Assembly (NCBI RefSeq): GCF_013317235.1
Contig: NZ_WLCM01000013.1
Location: 1-64,000, forward strand
Direction: 5' to 3'
Source: Leisingera sp. ANG59
GTDB taxonomy: Bacteria > Pseudomonadota > Alphaproteobacteria > Rhodobacterales > Rhodobacteraceae
Length of the DNA stretch: 64,000 nucleotides
Positions within the stretch are counted from its first letter, which is position 1. Each line of letters starts with the position of its first letter. Both the position numbers and the translations under genes were made by a program. Of the stretch, positions 56,389-64,000 are shown piece after piece. The notes beneath the pieces are model-generated. The model was not told where the DNA came from, made no database searches, and saw only the letters and a list, made by a program, of their open reading frames with translations.

Positions 56389-57872
56389 GCGATCCTCCCG
56401 TCCAGCGCGGCCACGGCAATGCTGGCCTGCTCCACATCGTCAAACGGCAGCACCGTGTCGCCGACGGTCTGGCCGGTCTCATGACCCTTGCCGCAGACAA
56501 TCAGCGCATCACCCGCCTGCAGCATGTCAGCGCCGCGCAGGATCGCCTCGGCGCGGTCTCCGATCTCAATACAGTCCGGCGCGCCGCCCTTGACCGCGGC
56601 GCGGATGATGGCTGGGTCCTCGCTGCGGGGGTTATCGTCGGTGACAATCACCACATCGGCGTTCTTGTGTGCCGCCTGCCCCATCAGCGGGCGTTTGGTG
56701 GTGTCGCGGTCGCCGCCGGCGCCCACAATGGCAATCAGCCGCCCCAGCACATGCGGGCGCAGCGCCTTGATGGCACTGGCCACCGCATCCGGCGTATGGG
56801 CGTAGTCGACAAACACCGCCGAGCCATTGTCGCGCGATGCCGCCAGCTGCATCCGGCCGCGCACGGTGGTCAGATGCGGCAAGGTTTCAAACACCCGCTC
56901 CGGGTCCTCGCCACCGGCAATCACCAGCCCGCAGGCCAAGAGCACGTTTTCTGCTTGGAAGCCGCCGATCAGATTGAGCCGCACCTGGTACGGCTTGTCA
57001 TGCCAGGCGAACCGCACATCCTGGCCGGTGCCGTCATAACGCATGCCCATCAGGTTCAGATCGCCCAGGCCGCGGCCCACAGAAATCACTTCCTGCCCGC
57101 GGGCAGCGGCCACCGCGCGCATCTCGGCGCCGCGGGGGTCGTTCATGTTGATGACGGCGACACCCTCGTCCGGCAGCACCCGGCGGAACAGGCCTGCCTT
57201 GGCGGCGAAATAGGCGTCAAAGGTCTCGTGATAATCCAGGTGGTCCTGGGTGAAGTTGGTGAAGCCCGCGGCTGCCAATTGCACCCCGTCCAGGCGGCGT
57301 TGGTCCAACCCGTGCGAGGAGGCCTCCATCGCCGCATGTGTCACACCTGCCGCCGCGGCCTCTGCCAGCGCGCGGTGCAGGGTGATCGGCTCCGGCGTGG
57401 TATGGGCCAGCGGGTAGCTCCAGGCGCCCTCGATGCCGGTGGTGCCCATGTTGACGGCCTCATGGCCCAGCTCGGACCAGATCTGGCGCACGAAGGTCGC
57501 CACGGAGGTCTTGCCATTGGTGCCGGTGACCGCCACCACGGTCTGCGGCTGGCCGCCGAACCACAAGGCGGCGGCGTAGGCCAGCGTCTGGCGCGGGTCC
57601 TCGACCACCACCAGCGCGGCATGGCTTTCGTCCAGAACCTTGGCGGCAATTTCTGCCCCTGCGGCGTCCGTCAGGATGGCGGTTGCGCCTTTCTCCAGTG
57701 CTCCGGGAATGAACTTGGCGCCATGCACCTGTCTGCCCGGTAGGGCGGCAAACAGGAACCCGTCGCGCACCTCGCGGCTGTCCACCGCCAGTCCGGAAAT
57801 CTGCGGGTCGGCGCCGCCGCGGGCAGTGAGCCCCAATTGGCTCAGAGGCTGGTCTGGTCTGCTGCTGCTCAT
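56385..57872 (-). CDS. murE: UDP-MurNAc-L-alanyl-D-glutamate--2,6-diaminopimelate ligase
   Basis: MurE adds meso-diaminopimelate as the third residue of the stem peptide. It has 495 residues. The P-loop is AVTGTNGKTSVATFVRQIW near 115-133 and ATP/UDP contacts include MEASSHGLDQRRLDG near 182-196. TDDNPRSEDP near 405-414 is the DNPR motif that distinguishes meso-DAP-adding from lysine-adding MurE, so the cell wall is DAP-type. I chose ATG 57872 because GTGAGGG lies 6 bases upstream. ftsI ends 17 bases before it; murF overlaps by four bases. Confidence 0.96.
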   Translation of the reverse strand: MSSSRPDQPLSQLGLTARGGADPQISGLAVDSREVRDGFLFAALPGRQVHGAKFIPGALEKGATAILTDAAGAEIAAKVLDESHAALVVVEDPRQTLAYAAALWFGGQPQTVVAVTGTNGKTSVATFVRQIWSELGHEAVNMGTTGIEGAWSYPLAHTTPEPITLHRALAEAAAAGVTHAAMEASSHGLDQRRLDGVQLAAAGFTNFTQDHLDYHETFDAYFAAKAGLFRRVLPDEGVAVINMNDPRGAEMRAVAAARGQEVISVGRGLGDLNLMGMRYDGTGQDVRFAWHDKPYQVRLNLIGGFQAENVLLACGLVIAGGEDPERVFETLPHLTTVRGRMQLAASRDNGSAVFVDYAHTPDAVASAIKALRPHVLGRLIAIVGAGGDRDTTKRPLMGQAAHKNADVVIVTDDNPRSEDPAIIRAAVKGGAPDCIEIGDRAEAILRGADMLQAGDALIVCGKGHETGQTVGDTVLPFDDVEQASIAVAALDGRIA

Positions 57873-57889
57873 GGCGGCCCTCACCTGTG

Positions 57890-59674
57890 TCAGTTCGAGG
57901 TGAGGGTTATACCAGTCACCTCTGCGGGTTCAACTTGCGGACGCAGGCCCAGGAGCGGCGCGACACGGCCGATCATCTCAGCCGCCACCGGGGTGGCGGT
58001 CCAGCCTGCGGTGCGGCGCTCCTCGCCGTGGGCGATGATGGAGGGTTCGTCCAGCGTCACGATCAGCACGTATTTCGGGTCATGTGCCGGGAAAATCGAG
58101 GCAAAAGTGGCAATCACCTTGTCATCATAATAGCCGCCGCGGGGCTTGGGCTTGTCGGCGGTGCCCGTCTTGCCGCCCACCTGATAGCCCTCGACCTCGG
58201 CAAAAGACGCAGTGCCCTCGCTCACGACTTTGCGCAACATCTTGCGCGCGGCGGCGGCGGAGGCCTCGCTCATCACCCGCGCGCCCAGCTGCGGCGCGGT
58301 CTGTTTCAGAATCGTTGGCGCCACGTAACGGCCGCCATTGGCCACCGCCGCATAGCCCGCCGCCAGATGCATCGGCGTGGTGGAGATGCCGTGGCCGTAG
58401 GAGATGGTCATCGCCGACAGCTCCGACCAGTTGGCGGGCAGCAGCGGCTTGCCGCCTGCGGCCTCGGAAATCTCGAACGGGGTCGGCTCCAGCATGCCAA
58501 GGGTGTCGAGGAAGCTTTTCTGCCGCTCCACACCGATCTGCTGCGCCAGCCGCGCGGTGCCGATGTTTGAGGATTTGACGATGATCTTGGTCACCGACAT
58601 CTCGTTGCCGTAGTTTCGGAAATCGCGGATCGCAAAGCGGCCCCAGCGCAGCGGGCCGCGGGTGTCGATGACGGTGTCGGCGTTGACCAGGCCCAGGTCC
58701 ATCGCCTGCGCGGCGGTGAAAATCTTGAAGGTCGAGCCCAGCTCATACACCCCCTGCACCGCGCGGTTGAACAGCGGGCTGTCGGAGGGGTCGAAGCCGG
58801 AAGTCGGCGGCCGCGGCCGGTCGTTGGGGTCGAAATCCGGGAAGGACACCACCGAGATCACCTCGCCGGTATGGACGTCCATCAGGATCGAGGTGGCGCC
58901 CTTGGCGTTCATCAGCTTCATGCCGCCATAAAGCACCTGCTCCGCCGCTGCCTGCACGGTGAGGTCCAGCGACAGCTGCAGCGGCTTGCCGGCATTGGCC
59001 GGGTCGCGCAGGTAGTCGTCGAACTGGCGTTCGACACCGGCAACGCCGATCACCTCTGCCGCGTTCACGCCTTCCTTGCCGAAACCGGCCCCGCCCAGCA
59101 CATGGGCGGCCAGGCTGCCGTTCGGGTAAAGCCGCATTTCGCGCGGGCCGAACAAGAGGCCGGGGTCGCCGATATCATGCACCGCCTGGAGCTGCTCGGG
59201 GCTGATTTTCTTCTTCACCCACAGGAACTTGCGCTTGCCGGTGAAGTCCTTGATCAGGCGCTCGCGGTCGAGGTCGGGGAAGATCTCCACCAGCTTTTCC
59301 GCGGCACCGACGGGGTCGATCATCTGCGGCGGCTGGGCATAGAGCGAATGGGTTTCGAAATTGGTGGCCAGCAGGCTGCCGTTGCGGTCGACGATGTCGG
59401 CGCGCTGCGCGGCAATGGCAGCGCCGGGAACGCTGGCCACGGGTTCCGCCGGTTCAGACACCGCGGTCATGCCCATGCGGGCGATGATCGCCCCGAAGGC
59501 GCAGACGAAAAACAGGCCCAGCACCAGAAGCCGGCCCTCGGCGCGCTGGCGGGCCTGCACCTGCATCTCATGGTGGCGCAGGCTGATGTTTTCCTCTTCG
59601 ATCACATCCGGGTTTTCGCCGCTTGCGCGGGCGTGCAGGATGCGGGCCAGCGGGCGGAGCGGCGTGCGGATCAT
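57890..59674 (-). CDS. ftsI: Septal peptidoglycan transpeptidase FtsI (PBP3)
   Basis: FtsI is the bitopic class B penicillin-binding protein that crosslinks septal peptidoglycan with FtsW. It has 594 residues. A short cytoplasmic N-terminus precedes one membrane helix (about 47-68), followed by the pedestal domain. The transpeptidase domain has the active-site ELGSTFKIFT (Ser near 311), KSSNIGT near 367-373 and GGKTGTADKP near 506-515. The four-base overlap with ftsL and the 17-base gap to murE show operon organisation. Confidence 0.96.
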   Translation of the reverse strand: MIRTPLRPLARILHARASGENPDVIEEENISLRHHEMQVQARQRAEGRLLVLGLFFVCAFGAIIARMGMTAVSEPAEPVASVPGAAIAAQRADIVDRNGSLLATNFETHSLYAQPPQMIDPVGAAEKLVEIFPDLDRERLIKDFTGKRKFLWVKKKISPEQLQAVHDIGDPGLLFGPREMRLYPNGSLAAHVLGGAGFGKEGVNAAEVIGVAGVERQFDDYLRDPANAGKPLQLSLDLTVQAAAEQVLYGGMKLMNAKGATSILMDVHTGEVISVVSFPDFDPNDRPRPPTSGFDPSDSPLFNRAVQGVYELGSTFKIFTAAQAMDLGLVNADTVIDTRGPLRWGRFAIRDFRNYGNEMSVTKIIVKSSNIGTARLAQQIGVERQKSFLDTLGMLEPTPFEISEAAGGKPLLPANWSELSAMTISYGHGISTTPMHLAAGYAAVANGGRYVAPTILKQTAPQLGARVMSEASAAAARKMLRKVVSEGTASFAEVEGYQVGGKTGTADKPKPRGGYYDDKVIATFASIFPAHDPKYVLIVTLDEPSIIAHGEERRTAGWTATPVAAEMIGRVAPLLGLRPQVEPAEVTGITLTSN

Positions 59675-60036
59675 GGCTGGCTGCCCCCCGTGGCCCGGCC
59701 GGCATTCAAACCGGAGACTTCGATTTCGTTTTCGATCTCCAGCTCCGGCGGCGCCGGGTAGGAGACCTCATCGACGCGGCCGAACTGGTCGGGGCGCAGC
59801 GGCAGCAGGCCGAGGCTATCGAAGTTGATGTCGGCCAGGTCGCGCAGGCGCTGCGGGCGGTTGAGATAGGCCCATTCGGCGCGCAGCACGCTGAGGCGCA
59901 CCTGGGCGGCGCCGATTTCGCGCTGCAGCGCGCGGGTGTCTTTCAGCACCTGCTGGGTGGCGTAGTTTTCGCGGTAGGCCCAGAAGGCGAGGCCGAAGAC
60001 GGCCAGGCAGGTTGCGGCATACAGCAAAGTCTTCAT
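59671..60036 (-). CDS. ftsL: Cell division protein FtsL
   Basis: FtsL is a small bitopic membrane protein that activates FtsWI together with FtsB. It has 121 residues. One N-terminal membrane helix (about 3-20) is followed by a periplasmic coiled coil ([19 protein letters not shown] and [19 protein letters not shown] pattern). The [14 protein letters not shown] motif near 56-69 is conserved in alphaproteobacterial FtsL. It overlaps rsmH upstream and ftsI downstream by ATGA. Weak overall conservation means the call leans on position plus the motif. Confidence 0.9.
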   Translation of the reverse strand: MKTLLYAATCLAVFGLAFWAYRENYATQQVLKDTRALQREIGAAQVRLSVLRAEWAYLNRPQRLRDLADINFDSLGLLPLRPDQFGRVDEVSYPAPPELEIENEIEVSGLNAGRATGGSQP

Positions 60037-61025
60037 TTACGCGCCTCTTTCAACTGCGGCATTCCAAGCTCCTTGGCCGAGATCGGCCCCGGTGCGGCGT
60101 CCGTCCGGCGCCCGACCCGCAGGCGGGCGGAGCGGGAGCGCGGGTTTTCGGCCAGCTCCTGCTCGTCCGGGCCCACCGCCTTGCGGGTGACCAGTTCGAA
60201 CTGTGACGGCGCCTCTTCCTGCTCCGGCGCCCAGCGGTTGGCACGGCCGGTCTTGCCCGCGCGGTGCTGGAAGAAGCGCTTGACCATGCGGTCCTCGACC
60301 GAGTGGAAGGTCACGACGGCCAGCAGGCCGCCGGGCTTCAGCGCCCGTTCGGCGGCCAGCAGGCCCTCGAACAGCTCGTCATATTCGGCGTTCACCGCGA
60401 TGCGCAGGCCCTGGAAGCTGCGGGTCGCCGGGTGCGACTGGCCGGGCTTGGGGCGCGGCAGGCAGCTCTCGATGATGCCTGCAAGGCGCAGGGTGGTGGT
60501 GATCGGCTCGATTGCGCGCTCCCGGACAATCGCCTTGGCAATGCGGCGGCTGGCGCGTTCCTCGCCGTAGTGGAACAGGATGTCGGCGATCTGCGCCTCG
60601 GTGAGTTCCGCGATCAGATCGGCGGCGGAAGGGCCGGACTGGGACATCCGCATGTCCAGCGGGCCGTCCTTCATGAAGGAGAAGCCGCGTTCGGCCAGGT
60701 CCAGCTGCATCGAGGAGACGCCAAGGTCCAGCACCACGCCGTCGAGGTCCTGGGCGTATTCATCCATGCGGGAAAAGACGCCCGGCTGCAGGATCAGGCG
60801 GTCGCCGTACTCCCCAGCCCAGGGTTTTGCCAATTCAAAGGCCAGCGGGTCGCGGTCGACGCCGATCACCTGCTCGGCGCCCGCCTCCAACAGGCCGCGG
60901 GTATAGCCGCCGGCGCCGAAGGTGCCGTCCAGCCAGCGGCCCGCGACCGGGGCCACGGCCGCAAGCAGCGGGCGGAGGAGAACCGGGATGTGGGGACCAT
61001 TGGCAGCTGTTTGGTCCTGGGTCAT
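60033..61025 (-). CDS. rsmH: 16S rRNA (cytosine1402-N4)-methyltransferase
   Basis: RsmH (MraW) methylates C1402 in the decoding centre of 16S rRNA using S-adenosylmethionine. It has 330 residues. [15 protein letters not shown] near 12-26, [17 protein letters not shown] near 31-47 (SAM motif I) and [20 protein letters not shown] near 97-116 are family blocks. [15 protein letters not shown] and [16 protein letters not shown] complete it. The ATG is 3 bases after the mraZ stop. Confidence 0.96.
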   Translation of the reverse strand: MTQDQTAANGPHIPVLLRPLLAAVAPVAGRWLDGTFGAGGYTRGLLEAGAEQVIGVDRDPLAFELAKPWAGEYGDRLILQPGVFSRMDEYAQDLDGVVLDLGVSSMQLDLAERGFSFMKDGPLDMRMSQSGPSAADLIAELTEAQIADILFHYGEERASRRIAKAIVRERAIEPITTTLRLAGIIESCLPRPKPGQSHPATRSFQGLRIAVNAEYDELFEGLLAAERALKPGGLLAVVTFHSVEDRMVKRFFQHRAGKTGRANRWAPEQEEAPSQFELVTRKAVGPDEQELAENPRSRSARLRVGRRTDAAPGPISAKELGMPQLKEARK

Positions 61026-61028
61026 GTC

Positions 61029-61532
61029 TTAAGCGCCCCCGGCGCCGTCTAGGAATTCCATCGGATCGAAGCCTTCGGGCAGGTCTTCCATCCATTCTTC
61101 GGCCTGGGCCAGTTCTTCCTGCTCGTAGGTTTCCGGCTTCCAGATCTGGAAGGTGTCGCCCGCAGCGATGAAAAAGGCCTCTGCCTCAAGGTCGATCTTC
61201 TGGCGCAGTTTTGCAGGCAGCACCAGGCGGCCGGTTTCATCCACGTTGGTCGGGAACGACTGGCCGTGGAACATGCGCTGCAGCATCTTGCGCTGCATCG
61301 AGCCGCGCGGGAGCTGGTCGATCTTGGCGTCGACCTCCTCGATCGCCTCTATAGTATAGCATTCCAGGAAGTTGCGGCGCTGGTCGCCGTAGACGATCAC
61401 CAGTTCCGGGTTCTGGCCGGGCTGCCAGTTGGGATCGGCGGCCTCCAGCACACGGCGAAAGGAGGCAGGAATTGACACCCGCCCCTTGCTGTCCACCTTG
61501 TGGTGGCTTTCGCCTCTGAACCTGCGGCCCAA
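61029..61532 (-). CDS. mraZ: Transcriptional regulator MraZ
   Basis: MraZ is the first gene of the dcw cluster and, in E. coli, a ring-forming repressor of its own operon that binds TGGGN repeats. It has 167 residues. Two SpoVT/AbrB-like half-domains each carry the DxxGR signature: HHKVDSKGRVSIP near 10-22 and NVDETGRLVLPAKLR near 92-106. I chose a TTG start at 61532 because AGGA lies 7 bases upstream and the protein then begins GRRFRGESHHKVD as in relatives. A longer frame from 61655 would run through a strong hairpin and has no ribosome site. Upstream DNA contains many matching boxes. Confidence 0.93.
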   Translation of the reverse strand: MGRRFRGESHHKVDSKGRVSIPASFRRVLEAADPNWQPGQNPELVIVYGDQRRNFLECYTIEAIEEVDAKIDQLPRGSMQRKMLQRMFHGQSFPTNVDETGRLVLPAKLRQKIDLEAEAFFIAAGDTFQIWKPETYEQEELAQAEEWMEDLPEGFDPMEFLDGAGGA

Positions 61533-61580
61533 TTTCCCGTCCTTTTCGCGCGTCCCTCGCGTTGATCCGTCCCCCAGAAT

Positions 61581-61621
61581 GAAAAGGGGCGGGTTGATCT
61601 GCTGCCACTGATCAACCCGCC
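61581..61621 (-). terminator. Attenuator-like hairpin in the mraZ leader
   Basis: GGCGGGTTGATC (61588-61599) pairs perfectly over 12 bp with GATCAACCCGCC (61610-61621), with a 10-base loop. On the minus strand the stem is followed by CCTTTTC (61587-61581). It lies 56 bases upstream of the mraZ TTG, inside the probable leader, so it would terminate or pause transcription before the operon. Confidence 0.65.
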
Positions 61622-61795
61622 GCCTTGGCCCGCTTTGCGGGATGTCCGACTGCACGCGCCACCTGGGGGGATGTCTGCTCGCCCGCGCGCCGGATCTCTT
61701 GTTCGATGAAAGCGAAGGCCTGTATGAAACCTGCTTGTTTTGTTTTTGGCTCTGGGGTCGTTTGGCGCCCCGTCCCTCGTCTCATCTGATGAACT

Positions 61796-61841
61796 AGGGA
61801 TACTATGGGAATTGATGGTCCCGCAACTGTTTTTTGCGGGA
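61796..61841 (-). promoter_or_regulatory. Proximal mraZ promoter candidate with three MraZ-like boxes
   Basis: On the plus strand AGGGA, TGGGA and TGGTC follow each other with 10-base periodicity (61796-61820). On the minus strand these overlap a possible promoter, TTGCGG (61826-61821) and TAGTAT (61805-61800). An 8-bp hairpin, TCCCGCAA (61819-61826) and TTGCGGGA (61834-61841), overlaps the -35. The box orientation is opposite to that of the upstream array. Confidence 0.5.
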
Positions 61842-61943
61842 AGCCGCCGAAGCCTTGACAGGGAATCCGAAGATTCGGACCAGATTCGCGATTGATTCAG
61901 CGGAGGTTTCGGAACTTGTTGTGAGAAAACCCCATACAAACAC

Positions 61944-61993
61944 CAGATATAGAGGTGAGTTGCGGCCGCAATTTTTTTCCCATAGTTTCCCGC
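61944..61993 (-). promoter_or_regulatory. Second mraZ promoter candidate with two MraZ-like boxes
   Basis: On the minus strand CGGGA and TGGGA boxes 10 bases apart (GGG at 61991-61989 and 61981-61979) lie directly upstream of TTGCGG (61971-61966) and TATCTG (61949-61944), spaced 16. A further TGGGG lies just downstream at about 61934-61930. The resulting leader would be about 400 bases. Confidence 0.4.
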
Positions 61994-62145
61994 GATTCCG
62001 CCTGCCCGGCGCCAGAATTCCGAAAAGTTCCCCTTACGTTCGCACACTCCAGCCCGCGGAAGCGCCGGAAATGCCCCGCAACAGCGTTTCAACACCGGGT
62101 GATTCGCGTCTGCAAGAGGGATTGGGCGGAAAACGGACCATGATT

Positions 62146-62226
62146 TCCCATGCCGCCCATGAAATCCCGCCGATCCCATGATTTCCCGGCTGTCCCATGG
62201 TTTCCCGGCCGCCCCATAAGATCCCA
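62146..62226 (-). promoter_or_regulatory. Phased array of nine YGGGN boxes, candidate extended MraZ operator
   Basis: On the plus strand CCC triplets start at 62147, 62156, 62166, 62175, 62185, 62194, 62204, 62213 and 62223, alternating 9 and 10 bases. They form four 19-bp tandem units with consensus TCCC-G-S-C-Y-G-Y-CCCATG. On the minus strand, the coding strand of mraZ, each is a YGGGN box. A degenerate box in phase lies at 62251-62256. The array is about 615-695 bases upstream of mraZ and 152 bases after the mrp stop. Confidence 0.6.
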
Positions 62227-62315
62227 CGCGGTGCTGCAGGTGCCATGCAGTCCCATTTGCAGCAGGCAATCTCATCCGCGCCCGAATTGCAGCGCGGTTG
62301 GCCGTGCTGACTCAC

Positions 62316-62340
62316 AAGGCCCGCCGGAATGGCAGGCCTT
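62316..62340 (-). terminator. Hairpin after mrp
   Basis: AAGGCCCGCC (62316-62325) and GGCAGGCCTT (62331-62340) pair with one mismatch around a 5-base loop, 38 bases after the mrp stop. No clear T-tract is present, so terminator function is tentative. Confidence 0.45.
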
Positions 62341-62377
62341 TCAGTGCTCTCTCTATATTTAGGGGCGGATGAGCGCC

Positions 62378-63442
62378 TCAGGCCATGCCGCCGCCGATCA
62401 GGCCTTCGGCGATGCGGGCGTAGGCCCGGGCCATCGGCCCCTCCCCCGCCGCGATGGGCGTGCCGCCGTCTCCGGCCAGGCGGGTTTCCAGATCAATCGG
62501 CAGCGCGCCCAAAAGCGGCAGCCCCAGCGTCTCGGCCTCTGCCGCGACGCCGCCGTGGCCGAAGATGTGATGCTCGCCGCCGCAGTCCGGGCAGGTGAAG
62601 AAGGACATGTTCTCGATCAGCCCCAGTACCGGGGTCTTCAGCGTCTTGAACATGTCCATCGCCTTGCGCGCATCCAGCAGCGCCACGTCCTGCGGGGTGG
62701 AGACGACGATGGCGCCGGACAGCTCCGCCTTGGTGCAGAGCGTCAGCTGCACGTCACCGGTGCCGGGCGGCAGGTCGACGATCAGCACGTCCAGCTCGCC
62801 CCAGTTCACCTGGCCCAGCATCTGCTGCAGCGCGCCCATCAGCATCGGGCCGCGCCAGACCACCGCCTTGCCCTCCTCCAGCATGAAGCCGATCGACATC
62901 AGGGTGACGCCATGGGCGTGCAGCGGCTCGATGATCTTGCCGTCGGGGCTGGCAGGCCGCCCCTTGGCGCCCATCATGCGGGGCTGGGAGGGGCCGTAGA
63001 TATCGGCGTCCAGCAGCCCTACCTTGCGCCCCTGTTTGGCCAGCGCCACGGCGAGGTTCGACGCAACGGTGGATTTGCCCACCCCGCCCTTGCCGGAGGC
63101 AATCGCCAGGATGCGCTTGACGCCTGCCGGCTTCAGCGGCTCCGCCTGCGGTTTCGGGTGGCCGCCGACCTTGAGGCTGGGGGCGGGCTGCTGCGGCGCA
63201 TGGGCGGTCAGGGCAGCGGAGACGGTTTCAACACCTTCCAGCGACAGCACCGCCGCCTCCGCGGCCTTTCGCAGCGGCTCCATCAGCTTGGCGATCTCGG
63301 GGCTTGGCGCCTCGATCACAAAGCTTACCTTACTGCCCTCGATGCGCAGCGCCCGCAGCATGTCGCGCGACACCAGGGTGCCGCCATCCGGCAGCGCCAG
63401 CCGCTCCAGCACCGCGCGAATCTGTTCCTGTGTGACGGTCAT
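62378..63442 (-). CDS. apbC: Mrp/ApbC family iron-sulfur cluster carrier ATPase
   Basis: This P-loop protein binds and transfers [4Fe-4S] clusters to apo-proteins. It has 354 residues. An N-terminal MIP18/DUF59-like domain (1-90) precedes the deviant Walker A IASGKGGVGKSTVASNLAVAL near 113-133 (written here in part; key Lys in GKGGVGKS). GLLDADIYGPSQPRMMG near 139-155 and the cluster-binding CPDC in SFFTCPDCGGEHHIFG near 279-294 are conserved. GGGGAG precedes the ATG. It reads toward mraZ but is separated from it by an 845-base control region and a hairpin. Confidence 0.94.
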   Translation of the reverse strand: MTVTQEQIRAVLERLALPDGGTLVSRDMLRALRIEGSKVSFVIEAPSPEIAKLMEPLRKAAEAAVLSLEGVETVSAALTAHAPQQPAPSLKVGGHPKPQAEPLKPAGVKRILAIASGKGGVGKSTVASNLAVALAKQGRKVGLLDADIYGPSQPRMMGAKGRPASPDGKIIEPLHAHGVTLMSIGFMLEEGKAVVWRGPMLMGALQQMLGQVNWGELDVLIVDLPPGTGDVQLTLCTKAELSGAIVVSTPQDVALLDARKAMDMFKTLKTPVLGLIENMSFFTCPDCGGEHHIFGHGGVAAEAETLGLPLLGALPIDLETRLAGDGGTPIAAGEGPMARAYARIAEGLIGGGMA

Positions 63443-63784
63443 GGCTGCTCCCCTGTGTCAAATCCGGCCTATATATATGCGCGGGCCGGCGCGCAGGAAA
63501 CCCGGCTAGCGCGTTTGCCGCAATTAAGGGGAGGCGGATGTGTCAATCCGCTGCCGCCCAAGCCATGCACGGCCCGCAGCGGCATGCCCGGAAACTATAC
63601 AGCTGCGCAACAAACTGCTGAAAATCTTGGCCGATTACAAAGACCTACCCCGCGTCACCCATGCACATGCCGCATAGCAGCAATGACGAAGCACGGGATT
63701 GTGCATCTGCAGCATATCCTTAAATTGTCATTCAAGAAATGCCACAGCGGCAGACGACGAGACGATAGACGAAGGAACAGAACG
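63443..63784. other. Intergenic region between mrp and a DUF1127 gene
   Basis: There is no gene here that I can support. It must hold divergent promoters for mrp (left) and the DUF1127 gene (right). A TATATATATG run at about 63470-63479 lies 30 bases upstream of the mrp ATG and could be its -10 region. One TGCCGCA motif (63669-63675), as seen in the pntA repeat, is present. Confidence 0.4.
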
Positions 63785-63994
63785 ATGGCAGCAGCACAAC
63801 AGATCTCCGCGGTGAGCATTGCATCCCCGGTAGGCTTCCTGGATGCCCTGCTGGTCAAGTTCGTTCGCTACCGCCTGTACCGCCAGACCGTCAACGAGCT
63901 GTCCGCGCTGACCAACCGCGATCTGGCAGACCTGGGCCTGAACCGGTCCGAAATCAAACGCGTCGCCTATCAGGCGGCCTACGAGAACAACTGA
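63785..63994 (+). CDS. DUF1127 micro-protein
   Basis: This 69-residue protein has a C-terminal DUF1127 domain: YRLYRQTVNELSALTNRDL followed by ADLGLNRSEIKRVAYQAA. The first 25 residues are hydrophobic and variable. AAGGAA precedes the ATG by 9 bases. Like the gene at 50780-50944 it is a stand-alone small gene; relatives in Rhodobacter and Agrobacterium influence RNA turnover and stress or phosphate responses. The stop codon lies six bases before the window edge, so the gene is complete. Confidence 0.85.
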   Translation: MAAAQQISAVSIASPVGFLDALLVKFVRYRLYRQTVNELSALTNRDLADLGLNRSEIKRVAYQAAYENN

Positions 63995-64000
63995 ATAGAG

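Noticed and set aside
53857-56484. 875-codon open frame on the plus strand across mraY and murF
   Set aside because: Antisense to two essential genes; low-information His/Gln/Arg-rich translation.
61834-62181. 115-codon plus-strand frame in the mraZ control region
   Set aside because: It runs into the phased box array, has no ribosome site, and its translation has no recognisable domain.
62146-62226. Possible CRISPR array
   Set aside because: Repeat unit is 19 bp without unique spacers and there are no cas genes; it is a tandem regulatory array.

Overview
This is a GC-rich chromosomal segment from an alphaproteobacterium of the family Rhodobacteraceae, most likely the Roseobacter group (Leisingera/Phaeobacter/Ruegeria-like). 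The assignment rests on the dcw gene order with a DUF2484 membrane protein between murC and murB, an FtsZ with a very long Gln/Ala/Pro-rich linker, the cobST pair, DUF1127 micro-proteins and CtrA-type TTAA-N7-TTAA sites. It comes from family recognition by eye, not from a database search. I found no rRNA, tRNA, CRISPR array, transposase or phage gene.

Left part (1-31,000) is metabolic and housekeeping. It starts with the 5' end of pntA and an isoprenylcysteine-methyltransferase-like membrane enzyme. A tryptophan-catabolic group follows (SDR, MmcQ/YjbR, kynureninase, tryptophan 2,3-dioxygenase). Next is a TetR gene divergent from a two-subunit molybdenum hydroxylase (IorA/IorB type) with two palindromes between them. 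Then come an ArsR/AHSA1 pair, a PuuD-like amidotransferase, glcG-like and glcB (malate synthase G), pepN, tex, gatB, pepT, bolA-like, a DnaJ-like protein, cobS-cobT, aminopeptidase P and DUF427.

Right part (31,000-63,500) is a division and envelope region read almost entirely on the minus strand. In transcription order it is mrp; mraZ-rsmH-ftsL-ftsI-murE-murF-mraY; murD; ftsW-murG-murC-DUF2484-murB; ddl-ftsQ-ftsA; ftsZ; lpxC; bamD-recN-clc. Genes in the first block overlap by ATGA or sit a few bases apart. Unlike the classical uninterrupted dcw cluster, this one is opened at two places. glsA plus an unexplained 300-base stretch lies between mraY and murD. A five-gene cassette (DUF1127, LysR, MarR, ABM monooxygenase, flavoprotein) lies between murD and ftsW.

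The most interesting non-coding structure is the 845-base region upstream of mraZ. It holds a phased array of nine YGGGN boxes with alternating 9- and 10-base spacing (62,146-62,226), the motif known for the MraZ repressor in E. coli but with three times the usual copy number. Two shorter box groups in opposite orientations lie nearer the gene. A perfect 12-bp stem followed by a T-tract lies just ahead of the TTG start of mraZ and resembles an attenuator. Together these suggest layered control of the division operon. Other structures worth checking are a pair of about 80-bp palindromic repeats (19.7 and 25.9 kb), nested hairpins at 28.0 kb, tandem TGCCGCA motifs before pntA, and several operator-like palindromes next to local regulators.
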